A stretch of 64,000 bases of DNA from Nemertoderma westbladi (taxonomy: Eukaryota; Xenacoelomorpha; Nemertodermatida; Nemertodermatidae). Positions 48,901 through 58,110 of the stretch are shown here, one piece after another. The translations under genes and the position numbers were made by a program. The notes below the pieces were generated by a model, which saw only the letters and a list, made by a program, of their open reading frames with translations, was not told the DNA's origin and did not search any database. Position 1 is the first letter of the stretch, and the number at the start of each line of letters is the position of its first letter. The stretch spans positions 1 through 64,000 of the forward strand of contig JAUCBJ010002106.1 of assembly GCA_032718475.1 (NCBI GenBank). Reading direction: 5' to 3'.

Positions 48901-50923
48901 ACGCACTTTCGTATGACCTAACAGTTAGGTCATAGAGTACTTCCACGCACTTTCATATGACCTAACAGTTAGGTCATAGAGCACTTCCACGCACTTTCAT
49001 ATGACCTATCAGTTAGGTCATAGAGCACTTCCACGCACTTTCATATGACCTAACAGTTAGGTCATAGAGCACTTCCACGCACTTTCATATGACCTAACAG
49101 TTAGGTCATAGAGCACTTCCACGCACTTTCATATGACCTAACAGTTAGGTCAAAGAGCACTTCCACGCACTTTCATATGACCTAACAGTTAGGTCATAGA
49201 GCACTTCCACGCACTTTCATATGACCTAACAGTTAGGTCATAGAGCACTTCTACGCACATTCATATGACCTAACAGTTAGGTCATAGAGCACTTTCACGC
49301 ACTTTCATATGACCTAACAGTTAGGTCATAGAGCACTTCCACGCACTTTTATATGACCTAACGGTTAGGTCATAGAGCACTTCCACGCACTTTCATATGA
49401 CCTAACAATTAGGTCATAGAGCACTTCCACGCACTTTCATATGACCTAACAGTTAGGTCATAGAGCACTTCCACGCACTTTCATATGAACTAACAGTTAG
49501 GTCATAGAGCACTTCCACGCACTTTCATATGACCTAACAGTTAGGTCATAGAGCACTTCCACGCACTTTTATATGACCTAACAGTTAGGTCATAGAGCAC
49601 TTCCACGCACTTTCATATGACCTAACAGTTAGGTCATAGAGCACTTCCACGCACTTTCATATGACCTAACAGTTAGGTCATAGAGTACTTCCACGCACTT
49701 TCATATGACCTAACGGTTAGGTCATAGAGCACTTCCACGCACTTTCATATTACCTAACAGTTAGGTCATAGAGCACTTCCACGCACTTTCATATGACCTA
49801 ACAGTTAGGTCATAGAGCACTTCCACGCACTTTCATATGACCTAACAGTTAGGTCATAGAGCACTTCCACGCACTTTCATATGACCTAACAGTTAGGTCA
49901 TAGAGCAACTTCCACGCACTTTCATATGACCTAACAGTTAGGTCATAGAGCACTTCCACGCACTTTCATATGACCTAACAGTTAGGTCATAGAGCACTTC
50001 CACGCACTTTCATATGACCTAACAGTTAGGTCATAGAGCAACTTCCACGCACTTTCATATGACCTAACAGTTAGGTCATAGAGCACTTCCACGCACTTTC
50101 ATATGACCTAACAGTTAGGTCATAGAGCAACTTCCACGCACTTTCATATGACCTAACAGTAACAGTTAGGTCATAGAGCACTTCCACGCACTTTCATATG
50201 ACCTAACAGTTAGGTCATAGAGCACTTCCACGCACTTTCATATGACCTAACAGTTAGGTCATAGAGCACTTCCACGCACTTTCATATGACCTAACAGTTA
50301 GGTCATAGAGCACTTCCACGCACTTTCATATGACCTAACAGTTAGGTCATAGAGCACTTCCACGCACTTTCATATGACCTAACAGTTAGGTATTAGAGCA
50401 CTTCCACGCACTTTCATATGACCTAACAGTTAGGTCATAGAGCACTTCCACGCACTTTCATATGACCTAACAGTTAGGTCATAGAGCACTTCCACGCACT
50501 TTCATATGACCTAACAGTTAGGTCATAGAGCACTTCCACGCACTTTCATATGACCTAACAGTTAGGTCATAGAGCACTTCCACGCACTTTCATATGACCT
50601 AACAGTTAGGTCATAGAGCACTTCCACGCACTTTCATATGACCTAACAGTTAGGTCATAGAGCACTTCCACGCACTTTCATATGACCTAACAGTTAGGTC
50701 ATAGAGCACTTCCACGCACTTTCATATGACCTAACAGTTAGGTCATAGAGCACTTCCACGCACTTTCATATGACCTAACAGTTAGGTATTAGAGCACTTC
50801 CACGCACTTTCATATGACCTAACAGTTAGGTCATAGAGCACTTCCACGCACTTTCATATGACCTAACAGTTAGGTCATAGAGCACTTCCACGCACTTTCA
50901 TATGACCTAACAGTTAGGTCATA
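27936..50923. repeat. 23-kb satellite of 44-bp monomers with a 23-bp palindrome
   Basis: About 520 tandem monomers of 44 bp fill 36 percent of the window. Each has the arms TATGACCTAAC and GTTAGGTCATA around a single A, then a 21-bp tail beginning GAGCACTTCCACG. Recurring variants are a 6-bp insertion giving AACAGTAACAGTT, TGATCTAAC with GGTATTAG, CACATGACC, CATAAGACC, CGTATGACC with GAGTACTT, GGTCAAAG and TTCTACGCAC. The first few monomers (CCTAGCAG, CATACAGC) are the most diverged, as expected at an array edge. Since 44 is not a multiple of 3 and the monomer has stops, no frame stays open. No gene or transposon interrupts the array. Confidence 0.98.
43700..49790. repeat. Higher-order repeat within the 44-bp satellite, period about 4077 bp
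   Basis: Rare monomer variants recur in the same order. The CGTATGACC variant occurs at 43765 and 47842, and GAGCGCTTCC at 44676 and 48753, both pairs 4077 bp apart. Between them the markers GAGTACTT, GGTCAAAG, TTCTACGCAC, CTTTCACGC, CTTTTATATG with CTAACGG, CAATTAGG and TGAACTAAC come in the same order. Each large block consists of two related sub-blocks, the second starting near 44967 and 48910. A related single sub-block starts near 38696. Confidence 0.8.
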
Positions 50924-50955
50924 GGCGTTATAGGCGTAGGGGCACACTATTCTTA
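50924..50955. other. Junction between satellite and foldback element
   Basis: A short non-repeat sequence (GGCGTTATAGGCGTAGG followed by GGCACACTATTCTTA) separates the last satellite monomer from the TIR of the foldback element. Its last three bases are TTA, the possible target duplication. Confidence 0.6.
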
Positions 50956-53157
50956 GGCCCCCCTTACACGGAGCAACTTGTTTTTGCAACTTGTTTCTGA
51001 AACTTGTTGCTTGACACCCTCACACACAGAAAGTTGTTGCTGCAACTTGTTTCCGAAACTTGTTTCTGTGTGTGAGGAGTCCAGCAACAAGTTGCTGCAA
51101 CTTGTTTCAGAAACTTATTTCTGTGTGTGAGGGTGTCCAGCAACAAGTTGCTGGAAGTTATTTTCCCAGCAACTTTTTTTAAAAACCTTTTTCACATCCA
51201 ATTTTTATATTATAGCTAATATTCGATAAATTGAGTGATTTGATATTATATATAAATGACTGGACATGTTAGCTATTTGTTTTGAAATAATTGTTATTTT
51301 CTTGAGCAACAAGTATCTATCTGTGTGTGAGGTGGTCCAGCAACAAGTTGCTGAAACAAGTTACGGAAACAAGTTGCAGCAACAAGTTTCTGTGTGTGAG
51401 GGGATCCAGCAACAAGTTTCTGTGTGTGAGGGGATCCAGCAACAAGTTTCTGTGTGTGAGGGGGGTCCTGCAACAAGTTGCTGAAACACGTTTTGGAAAC
51501 AAGTTGCAGAAACAAGTTGCAGCAACAAGTTTCTGTGTGTTAGGGGATCCAGCAACAAGTTTCTGTGTGTGAGGGGATCCAGCAACAAGTTTCTGTGTGT
51601 GAGGGGGTCCAGCAACAAGTTGCAGAAACAAGTTGCAGCAACTTGTTTCTGTGTGTGAGGGGGTCCAGCAACAAGTTTCAGAAAAAAGTTGCAGAAACAA
51701 GTTGCAGCAACTTGTTTCTGTGTGTGAGGGGGTCTAGCAACAAGTTTCAGAAACAAGTTTCGGAAACAAGTTGCAGAAACAAGTTGCAGCAACAAGTTTC
51801 TGTGCGTGAGGGGGTCCAGCAACAAGTTTCAGAAACAAGTTGCAGCAAAAAGTTGCAGCAACAAGTTTCTGTGTGTGAGGGGATCCAGCAACAAATTTCT
51901 GTGTGTGAGGGGGTCCAGCAACAAGTTGCTGAAACAAGTTGCAGAAACAAGTTGCAGCAACAAGTTTCTGTGTGTGAGGGGGTCCTGCAACAAGTTTCAG
52001 AAACAAGTTGCAGAAACAAGTTGCAGCAACAAGTTTCTGTGTGTGAGGGGATCCAGCAACAAGTTTCTGTGTGTGGGGGGGTCCAGCAACAAGTTTCGAA
52101 AACAAGTTGCAGAAACAAGTTGCAGCAACAAGTTTCTGTGTGTGAGGGGGTCCAGCAACAAGTTTCGAAAACAAGTTGCAGAAACAAGTTGCAGCAACAA
52201 GTTTCTGTGTGTGAGGGGGTCCAGCAACAAGTTTCAGAAAAAAGTTGCAGAAACAAGTTGCAGCAACTTGTTTCTGTGTGTGAGGGGGTCTAGCAACAAG
52301 TTTCAGAAACAAGTTTCGGAAACAAGTTGCAGAAACAAGTTGCAGCAACAAGTTTCTGTGCGTGAGGGGGTCCAGCAACAAGTTTCAGAAACAAGTTGCA
52401 GCAAAAAGTTGCAGCAACAAGTTTCTGTGTGTGAGGGGATCCAGCAACAAGTTTCTGTGTGTGAGGGGGTCCAGCAACAAGTTGCTGAAACAAGTTGCAG
52501 AAACAAGTTGCAGCAACAAGTTTCTGTGTGTGAGGGGGTCCTGCAACAAGTTTCAGAAACAAGTTGCAGAAACAAGTTGCAGCAACAAGTTTCTGTGTGT
52601 GAGGGGATCCAGCAACAAGTTTCTGTGTGTGGGGGGGTCCAGCAACAAGTTTCGAAAACAAGTTGCAGAAACAAGTTGCAGCAACAAGTTTCTGTGTGTG
52701 AGGGGATCCAGCAACAAGTTTCTGTGTGTGAGGGGGTCCAGCAACAAGTTGCTGAAACAAGTTGCAGAAACAAGTTGCAGCAACAAGTTTCTGTGTGTGA
52801 GGGGGTCCTGCAACAAGTTTCAGAAACAAGTTGCAGAAACAAGTTGCAGCCACAAGTTTCTGTGTGTGAGGGGATCCAGCAACAAATTTCTGTGTGTGAG
52901 GGGATCCAGCAACAAGTTTCTGTGTGTGAGGGGGTCCAGCAACAAGTTGTTGAAACAAGTTTCGGAAACAAGTTGCAGAAACAAGTTGCAGCAACTTGTT
53001 TCTGTGTGTTAGGGGGTCCAGCAACAAGTTTCTGAAACAAGTTTCGGAAACAAGTTGCAGAAACAAGTTGCAGCAACTTGTTTCTGTGTGTGAGGGGGTC
53101 CAGCAACAAGTTTCAGAAACAAGTTGCAGAAACAAGTTGCTCCGTGTGAGGGGGGCC
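50956..53157. mobile_element. Harbinger-like foldback element with minisatellite arm
   Basis: The left end starts GGCCCCCCTTACACGGAGCA, and the reverse complement of the right end starts GGCCCCCCTCACACGGAGCA. The two agree over more than 50 bp with two mismatches. TTA flanks both sides (50953-50955, 53158-53160), which fits the 3-bp TWA duplications of PIF/Harbinger transposons. The left arm (to about 51150) carries the repeats in one orientation, a unique AT-rich middle follows (about 51150-51315), and the right arm carries them in the opposite orientation, expanded to 1.8 kb. No transposase is encoded. The superfamily call is inference from TIR style and TTA. Confidence 0.7.
51316..53150 (+). 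repeat. Minisatellite built from AACAAGTTGCAG-type 12-mers
   Basis: The array alternates 12-bp words (CAACAAGTTGCAG, AAACAAGTTTC and relatives) with a linker TTCTGTGTGTGAGGGGGTCC. The same order of variants recurs at a 556-bp offset (for example 51806 and 52362), showing block duplication inside the array. The word AACAAGTT and its complement AACTTGTT are both present, and both arms of the foldback element derive from the same word. Long ORFs here on both strands and in several frames are by-products of repeat lengths divisible by 3. Confidence 0.9.
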
Positions 53158-54976
53158 TTAGATAGTATATGTTGGAATTGACTGAGCATACCAATAGTTC
53201 TTACTCGCGAAGTTAGTTCTTTGTCTTGATAGGCATACGGCCCCTGGATATAGTGAATATGGAATGAAAATAATACCGTTAACAGAATAAATACGCCTTT
53301 AATTTTTACAGACGGAGACGAAAGAAACGGAAGGAAAATAAGAAGGGAAAGAAGAAGGGAAAGAAGAGCAGATCTAGGAGTCGCCGAGGTAAAGGAAGTC
53401 GGTCTAGAAGTCGTAGAGGAAAGGGGAAGAAAGAAAAGAAGATGAAGGGAAGATCGAAAAGTCGGGGGAAGAAAGGAGTAGGGAAGTCTCGATCAAGGGG
53501 CCTTGGAAGAAGAGCCGAGGGCAAAAGGCTTGCCAGTCAGGGAAAACTTGATCCTTGCAGCAAGTTTATTTCGAAAACAAGTTGCAGAAACAAGTTGCAG
53601 CAACAAGTTTCTGTGTGTGAGGGGGTCCAGCAACAAGTTTCAGAAAAAAGTTGCAGAAACAAGTTGCAGCAACTTGTTTCTGTGTGTGAGGGGGTCTAGC
53701 AACAAGTTTCAGAAACAAGTTTCGGAAACAAGTTGCAGAAACAAGTTGCAGCAACAAGTTTCTGTGCGTGAGGGGGTCCAGCAACAAGTTTCAGAAACAA
53801 GTTGCAGCAAAAAGTTGCAGCAACAAGTTTCTGTGTGTGAGGGGATCCAGCAACAAGTTTCTGTGTGTGAGGGGGTCCAGCAACAAGTTGCTGAAACAAG
53901 TTGCAGAAACAAGTTGCAGCAACAAGTTTCTGTGTGTGAGGGGGTCCTGCAACAAGTTTCAGAAACAAGTTGCAGAAACAAGTTGCAGCAACAAGTTTCT
54001 GTGTGTGAGGGGATCCAGCAACAAGTTTCTGTGTGTGGGGGGGTCCAGCAACAAGTTTCGAAAACAAGTTGCAGAAACAAGTTGCAGCAACAAGTTTCTG
54101 TGTGTGAGGGGATCCAGCAACAAGTTTCTGTGTGTGAGGGGGTCCAGCAACAAGTTGCTGAAACAAGTTGCAGAAACAAGTTGCAGCAACAAGTTTCTGT
54201 GTGTGAGGGGGTCCTGCAACAAGTTTCAGAAACAAGTTGCAGAAACAAGTTGCAGCCACAAGTTTCTGTGTGTGAGGGGATCCAGCAACAAATTTCTGTG
54301 TGTGAGGGGATCCAGCAACAAGTTTCTGTGTGTGAGGGGGTCCAGCAACAAGTTGTTGAAACAAGTTTCGGAAACAAGTTGCAGAAACAAGTTGCAGCAA
54401 CTTGTTTCTGTGTGTTAGGGGGTCCAGCAACAAGTTTCTGAAACAAGTTTCGGAAACAAGTTGCAGAAACAAGTTGCAGCAACTTGTTTCTGTGTGTGAG
54501 GGGGTCCAGCAACAAGTTTCAGAAACAAGTTGCAGAAACAAGTTGCTCCGTGTGAGGGGGGCCTTAGATAGTATATGTTGGAATTGACTGAGCATACCAA
54601 TAGTTCTTACTCGCGAAGTTAGTTCTTTGTCTTGATAGGCATACGGCCCCTGGATATAGTGAATATGGAATGAAAATAATACCGTTAACAGAATAAATAC
54701 GCCTTTAATTTTTACAGACGGAGACGAAAGAAACGGAAGGAAAATAAGAAGGGAAAGAAGAAGGGAAAGAAGAGCAGATCTAGGAGTCGCCGAGGTAAAG
54801 GAAGTCGGTCTAGAAGTCGTAGAGGAAAGGGGAAGAAAGAAAAGAAGATGAAGGGAAGATCGAAAAGTCGGGGGAAGAAAGGAGTAGGGAAGTCTCGATC
54901 AAGGGGCCTTGGAAGAAGAGCCGAGGGCAAAAGGCTTGCCAGTCAGGGAAAACTTGATCCTTGCAGCAAGTTTATG
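52165..54976. repeat. 1406-bp tandem duplication (52165-53570 and 53571-54976)
   Basis: Sequence from 52165 to about 53570 recurs from 53571 to about 54976 with a constant offset of 1406 bp; translations of the corresponding stretches are identical over 299 residues. The duplicated piece runs from within the minisatellite, across the element's right end, into the basic-protein gene remnant. The junction at about 53569 joins gene sequence (GCAGCAAGTTTAT) to minisatellite (TTCGAAAACAAG) with almost no shared bases. It is a very recent event, or an assembly duplication. Confidence 0.9.
53312..53568 (+). pseudogene. Basic-protein gene copy lacking the N-terminus, fused to minisatellite
   Basis: This copy keeps the Lys/Arg/Ser-rich body from RRRKKRK to KLDPCSKF but has lost the start codon, the acidic N-terminus and 234 bp of upstream sequence. 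The 356-bp deletion joins TTTTTACAG directly to the coding body. It also reads KENKKG and KKEKK where full copies have KGSKKG and KKGKK. At 53568 the gene is cut by the 1406-bp duplication junction, so its reading frame runs on into minisatellite. It lacks a promoter of its own and is presumed dead. Confidence 0.8.
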
Positions 54977-55012
54977 AAGAAGTTGGTAAAGGAGGATATG
55001 AAACTGAACTAA
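54718..55012 (+). pseudogene. Basic-protein gene copy lacking the N-terminus (second copy)
   Basis: This is the duplicate of the 53312 copy and shares the same 5' deletion, but it keeps the normal C-terminus (FMKKLVKEDMKLN) and stop at 55010-55012. The body is in one frame, in the same phase as the full genes, and follows TTTTTACAG directly, so it could only be expressed if spliced to an upstream exon; no such exon was recognised. It marks the left part of the array, next to the foldback element. Confidence 0.8.
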
Positions 55013-55804
55013 TTAATCCCGTAAAACTGATATTTTCCTGCCTCGCGGTCAACTATTTTATCGATAAAGCGTTAGGTCCTACTGTTATCTGTCAATTACT
55101 CTATCTTTCATGCAATGATTATAAATATAATCCTACATGCCCATAACTAAAGAAATACATTTACTCAAGAAATTCCAGAAACATGGTGCATTTCTATAAC
55201 TGTTTGTAAGCCAACATATTATTATAATGTTAACTTTACTTCACCGTAGAAGTAAGTTTCGAACGCCAATAGCTATTTATTATATTATATTATATTATAT
55301 ATTTTTAAAAACTGCCATCTCGAAAATGCTCCAGTTGCACCGCAGTTATTCTTTAACCTAATTGATTTGGTACCAATGGAAAGCTGGCCATGCAAGTATT
55401 CCAAATAATAATGTAAAAACATTTGAATTTGGTTGGGTGCAGAGAGATGTACTTATTCGAATTTGTAATGCCAAATTTGTGGGAAGTTCTGGGGATACCT
55501 CAATGTGTGACTATTCCACAATAGTTAATTTTATCGGGGTAGTTCGTACTTTAGATAGTATATGTTGGAATTGACTGAGCATACCAATAGTTCTTACTCG
55601 GGAAGTTAGTTCTTTGTCTTGATAGGCATACGGCCCCTGGATATAGTGAATATAGAATGAAAATAATCCCGTTAACAGAATAAATACGCCTTTAATTTTT
55701 ACAGGTATTGAAAATCACCCACCTAAATTATGTTGAATATTACATCCAATCAAGAACCTTTAATATAATTTAACCAATGGACAACAGATTCTAGAATTTA
55801 ATCT
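55013..55804. other. Unit spacer, representative copy
   Basis: The spacer between genes holds a (TATAT)n tract near 55286-55302, the 210-bp open frame at 55362-55574, AATAAA at 55679-55684 followed by TTTTTACAG at 55696-55704, then the start of the upstream region of the next gene. AATAAA could serve as the polyadenylation signal of the upstream gene (about 670 bp after its stop). The same elements recur in the later units near 56370-57170, 61885-62420 and 62972-63830. Confidence 0.55.
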
Positions 55805-55810
55805 TCATAT

Positions 55811-55818
55811 TATATAAA
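55811..55818 (+). promoter_or_regulatory. TATA box of the 55939 gene
   Basis: TATATAAA lies 128 bp before the ATG. The same box stands at 128-132 bp in every full unit, which supports it as the core promoter and implies a transcribed leader of roughly 100 bp. Confidence 0.6.
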
Positions 55819-55938
55819 TAACAAAAACGTCGATAAAACTTGTCATACGCAAAACACTAATGATTTAAGTTGCAACAAAGTTTTATTAGGATAAATAAAT
55901 AATAGAAACAGTACTGGTGATTAGGTTCCATTGCTGTG

Positions 55939-56373
55939 ATGGCTTACAATGAGAGTGAAAATGGCGTGTTTGGTGAGGATGAGTTACTGAGTTGGGCCTT
56001 AGAGGAAGATAGAAAGAAGGATATTGTGAGTAGATCAACCAGCAGGAAAGATATGGAGAAACGGAGACGAAAGAAACGGAAGGGAAGTAAGAAAGGAAAG
56101 AAGAAGGGAAAGAAGAGCAGGTCTAGGAGTCGCCGAGGTAAAGGAAGTCGGTCTAGAAGTCGTAGAGGAAAGGGGAAGAAAGGAAAGAAGATAAAGGGAA
56201 GATCGAAAAGTCGGGGGAAGAAAGGAGTAGGGAAGTCTCGATCAAGGGGCCTTGGAAGAAGAGCCGAGGTGAAAAGTCTTGCCAGTCAGGGAAAACTTGC
56301 CAGTCAGGGAAAACTTGATCCTTGCAGCAAGTTTATGAAGAAGTTGGTAAAGGAGGATATGAAACTGAACTAA
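55939..56373 (+). CDS. Lys/Arg/Ser-rich basic protein, array copy 1 (144 aa)
   Basis: The start is the ATG at 55939 (GTGATGG, a good animal context), not the GTG just before it. Residues 1-28 are acidic (MAYNESENGVFGEDELLSWA...). From about residue 40 the protein is almost only Lys, Arg, Ser and Gly, with two SRSRSRRGKG repeats and SKSRGKK-type motifs. It ends with one Cys (DPCSKF) and a Lys-rich tail. There is no signal peptide or membrane segment. Composition suggests a nucleic-acid-binding nuclear protein, such as a protamine-like sperm nuclear basic protein or an SR/RS-type protein; no family was recognised with certainty. This copy has an extra LASQGK repeat (18 bp, in frame) and Phe at position 11 where the others have Leu. 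Confidence 0.75.
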   Translation: MAYNESENGVFGEDELLSWALEEDRKKDIVSRSTSRKDMEKRRRKKRKGSKKGKKKGKKSRSRSRRGKGSRSRSRRGKGKKGKKIKGRSKSRGKKGVGKSRSRGLGRRAEVKSLASQGKLASQGKLDPCSKFMKKLVKEDMKLN

Positions 56374-57171
56374 TTAATCCCGTAAAACTGATATTTTCCT
56401 GCCTCGCGGTCAACTATTTTATCGATAAAACGTTAGGTCCTACTGTTATCTGTTAATTACTCTATCTTTCATGCAATGATTATAAATATAATCCTACATG
56501 CCCATAACTAAAGAAATAAATTTACTCAAGAAATTCCAGAAACATTTTGCATTTCTATAACTGCTTGTAAGCCAACATATTATTATAATGTTAACTTTAC
56601 TTCACCGTAGAAGTAAGTTTCGAACGCCCATAGCTATTTATTATATTATATTATATTATATATTTTTAAAAACTGCCATCTCGAAAATGCTCCAGTTGCA
56701 CCGCAGTTATTCTTTAACCTAATTGATTTGGTACCAATGGAAAGCTGGCCATGCAAGGATTCCAAATAATAATGTAAAAACATTTGAATTTGGTTGGGTG
56801 CAGAGAGATGTACTTATTCGAATTTGTAATGCCAAATTTGTGGGAAGATCTGGGGATACCTCAATGTGTGACTATTCCACAATAGTTTATTTTATCGGGG
56901 TAGTTCGTACTTTAGATAGTATATGTTGGAATTGACTGAGCATACCAATAGTTCTTACTCGCGAAGTTAGTTCTTTGTCTTGATAGGCGTACGGCCCCTG
57001 GATATAGTGAATAGGGATTGAAAATAATCCCGTTAACAGAATAAATACGCCTTTAATTTTTACAGGTATTGAAAATCACCCACCTAAATTATGTTGAATA
57101 TTACATCCAATCAAGAACCTTTAATATAATTTAACCAATGGACAACAGATTCTAGAATTTAATCTTCATAT

Positions 57172-57179
57172 TATATAAA
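57172..57179 (+). promoter_or_regulatory. TATA box of the 57304 gene
   Basis: TATATAAA lies 132 bp before the ATG. The 4 bp difference from the other units comes from GCAGGCTGTG replacing GCTGTG just before the start codon. Confidence 0.6.
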
Positions 57180-57303
57180 TAACAAAAACGTCGATAAAAC
57201 TTGTCATACGCAAAACACTAATGATTTAAGTTGCAACAAAGTTTTATTAGGATAAATAAATAATAGAAACAGTACTGGTGATTAGGTTCCATTGCAGGCT
57301 GTG

Positions 57304-57720
57304 ATGGCTTACAATGAGAGTGAAAATGGCGTGTTGGGTGAGGATGAGTTACTGAGTTGGGCCTTAGAGGAAGATAGAAAGAAGGATATTGTGAGTAGAT
57401 CAACCAGCAGGAAAGATATGGAGAAACGGAGACGAAAGAAACGGAAGGGAAGTAAGAAGGGAAAGAAGAAGGGAAAGAAGAGCAGGTCTAGGAGTCGCCG
57501 AGGTAAAGGAAGTCGGTCTAGAAGTCGTAGAGGCAAGGGGAAGAAAGGAAAGAAGATGAAGGGAAGATCGAAAAGTCGGGGGAAGAAAGGAGTAGGGAAG
57601 TCTCGATCAAGGGGCCTTGGAAGAAGAGCCGAGGGCAAAAGTCTTGCCAGTCAGGGAAAACTTGATCCTTGCAGCAAGTTTATGAAGAAGTTGGTAAAGG
57701 AGGATTTGAAACTGAACTAA
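57304..57720 (+). CDS. Lys/Arg/Ser-rich basic protein, array copy 2 (138 aa)
   Basis: The ATG at 57304 is aligned with the other copies; the frame is open 12 bp further upstream through the local AGGC insertion, but that extension is not shared. The protein has the acidic head (VLGEDELLSWALEED), the basic body with two SRSRSRRGKG repeats, a single LASQGK and the tail FMKKLVKEDLKLN, where Leu replaces Met. Against copy 1 there are silent changes (GGA/GGC, AAA/AAG) and about four replacements, so selection on the sequence looks mild but the frame is kept. A 71-bp-arm palindrome follows 21 bp after the stop. Confidence 0.75.
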   Translation: MAYNESENGVLGEDELLSWALEEDRKKDIVSRSTSRKDMEKRRRKKRKGSKKGKKKGKKSRSRSRRGKGSRSRSRRGKGKKGKKMKGRSKSRGKKGVGKSRSRGLGRRAEGKSLASQGKLDPCSKFMKKLVKEDLKLN

Positions 57721-57741
57721 TTAATCATGTAAACTGATATC

Positions 57742-57885
57742 TTCCTGCCTCGCGGTCAACTATTTTATCGATAAAGCGTTACTAAGAATATATTATTTAA
57801 TGAATTAAGATTAAAATCTTAATTCATTAAATAATATATTCTTAGTAACGCTTTATCGATAAAATAGTTGACCGCGAGGCAGGAA
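57742..57885. repeat. Perfect palindrome with 71-bp arms and 2-bp loop
   Basis: The arms 57742-57812 and 57815-57885 are exact reverse complements. The outer half of each arm is ordinary unit sequence (TTCCTGCCTCGCGGTCAAC to AAAGCG); the inner half is the AT-rich hairpin also present in the unit at 63029. The right arm therefore repeats unit DNA in inverted orientation, and further AATATATTCTTA repeats lie between it and the normal continuation at about 57917. Confidence 0.95.
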
Positions 57886-58100
57886 AATATATTCTTATAT
57901 ATATTCTTAGTAACGGTCCTACTGTTATCTGTCAATTACTCTATCTTTCAGGCAATGATTATAAATATAATCCTACATGCCCATAACTAAAGAAATAAAT
58001 TTACTCAAGAAATTCCAGAAACATGTTGAATTTCTATAACTGCTTGTAAGCCAACATATTATTATAATGTTAACTTTACTTCACCGTAGAAGTAAGTTTC

Positions 58101-58110
58101 GAACGCCCAT
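58101..58110. other. Target-site duplication, left copy (GAACGCCCAT)
   Basis: GAACGCCCAT occurs once at the uninterrupted site of the 56.6-kb unit (and as GAACGCCAAT in the 55.2-kb unit). Here it appears on both sides of the LINE; the other copy is at 61875-61884. Confidence 0.9.

Noticed and set aside
27936-50923. A CRISPR-like array.
   Set aside because: The units are contiguous 44-bp monomers without unique spacers, in a eukaryotic context without cas genes.
27936-50923. A telomere or coding tandem repeat.
   Set aside because: The monomer is not a short G-rich telomere word, and its 44-bp length with stops closes every frame.
50924-50960. A Helitron end (CTRR with hairpin) at the right edge of the satellite.
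   Set aside because: The CTTAGG at 50952 is not preceded by a suitable hairpin at the right distance, and the GGCC start of the TIR element explains the boundary better.
51266-54600. Long overlapping ORFs (up to 409 aa) on both strands with NKFLCVRGSS- and PHTQKLVA-like repeats.
   Set aside because: They arise from the minisatellite, whose word lengths are mostly multiples of 3 and lack stops in several frames at once. They are open on both strands and have no start context or domain.
55362-55574. A 70-residue ORF repeated in each unit (55362, 56723, 63385).
   Set aside because: The differences I could read between copies (about five) all change the amino acid, and the copy near 61990-62180 has a 1-bp deletion that shifts the frame. 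This is not the pattern of a conserved protein.
57309-57638. Antisense Pro/Leu/Phe-rich ORFs opposite the basic-protein genes.
   Set aside because: They are mirror frames of the Arg/Lys/Ser codons and add nothing independent.
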